DNA of 44,496 nt from Candidatus Omnitrophota bacterium (lineage in GTDB: Bacteria; Omnitrophota; Gorgyraeia; Gygaellales; Profunditerraquicolaceae): contig JAUYEC010000145.1 of NCBI GenBank assembly GCA_030691585.1, positions 1 to 44,496 on the forward strand. Reading direction: 5' to 3'. The translations under genes were made by a program, and so were the position numbers. The notes under the pieces are model-generated. The model saw nothing but the letters and a program-made list of their open reading frames with translations, did not search any database and was not told the origin of the DNA. Of the stretch, positions 44,425 to 44,496 are shown one piece after another (position 1 is the stretch's first letter; every line of letters starts with the position of its first letter).

Positions 44425-44455
44425 GTAGGGGCACGGCATGGCGCATGCGTGTCCC
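44425..44455. repeat. Diverged palindrome, GGGGCACGGCATG type
   Basis: GTAGGGGCACGGCATGGCGC continuing to ATGCGTGTCCC; imperfect arms with the family's GTAGGGG start. After it 41 bases remain with no feature seen. Confidence 0.6.
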
Positions 44456-44496
44456 AATATAACCTACGTTATTTCAATCGGTTATAGATTCGCCCC

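Overview
The window reads as a chromosomal segment of an uncultivated bacterium, most likely Candidatus Omnitrophota (PVC-related). This is inferred from three features. One is a secreted modular gene of over 17 kb. Another is a chlamydia/spirochaete/Bacteroidetes-type V-ATPase operon (E, DUF2764, A, B, D, I, K). The third is a dense load of short palindromes of the TGTAGGGG...CCCCTACA type, some inserted inside genes. All confident genes lie on the + strand. No CRISPR array, rRNA, phage or insertion sequence was seen.

Layout. Bases 1-1614 hold the 3' part of glmS and a short rsmI. Bases 1878-19115 are one reading frame of 5745 codons. It encodes an exported multidomain protein with four HExxH motifs, a JAMM/RadC-like motif, an ABC1/ADCK-like kinase core, an internal Tat-like signal, and four copies of a linker module ending in a PGAA-type motif. 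Bases 19320-20349 are an HTH-nucleotidyltransferase/HEPN pair behind a perfect 42-bp operator that covers its promoter.

Bases 20375-33742 are the pyrimidine biosynthesis cluster: promoter, PyrR-binding RNA and terminator, then pyrR, pyrB, pyrC, an endonuclease Q homologue with a C-terminal clamp-binding motif, tRNA-Arg, carA, carB, mutM, an isoprenylcysteine-methyltransferase-like gene, pyrK, a small TauE/SafE protein, pyrD and pyrF. With carAB, B, C, D/K and F it covers every step from bicarbonate and glutamine to UMP except orotate phosphoribosyltransferase (pyrE), which I do not see.

Bases 33757-41034 are the V-type ATPase genes, whose K subunit has the residues expected for sodium coupling. 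tRNA-Val overlaps the end of K. tRNA-Asp follows with its own promoter and terminator, then a free-standing LAGLIDADG homing endonuclease. Bases 42635-44350 are a three-gene overlapping set (tRNA-binding protein, Cys-cluster protein, DUF2156 protein). The window ends in more palindromes.

The most unusual signals are the repeat-riddled genes (the giant gene, pyrK, pyrF and the ICMT-like gene carry repeat-encoded peptides or stop codons), the architecture of the giant protein, and the compact PyrR attenuator whose T-tract abuts the pyrR start codon.
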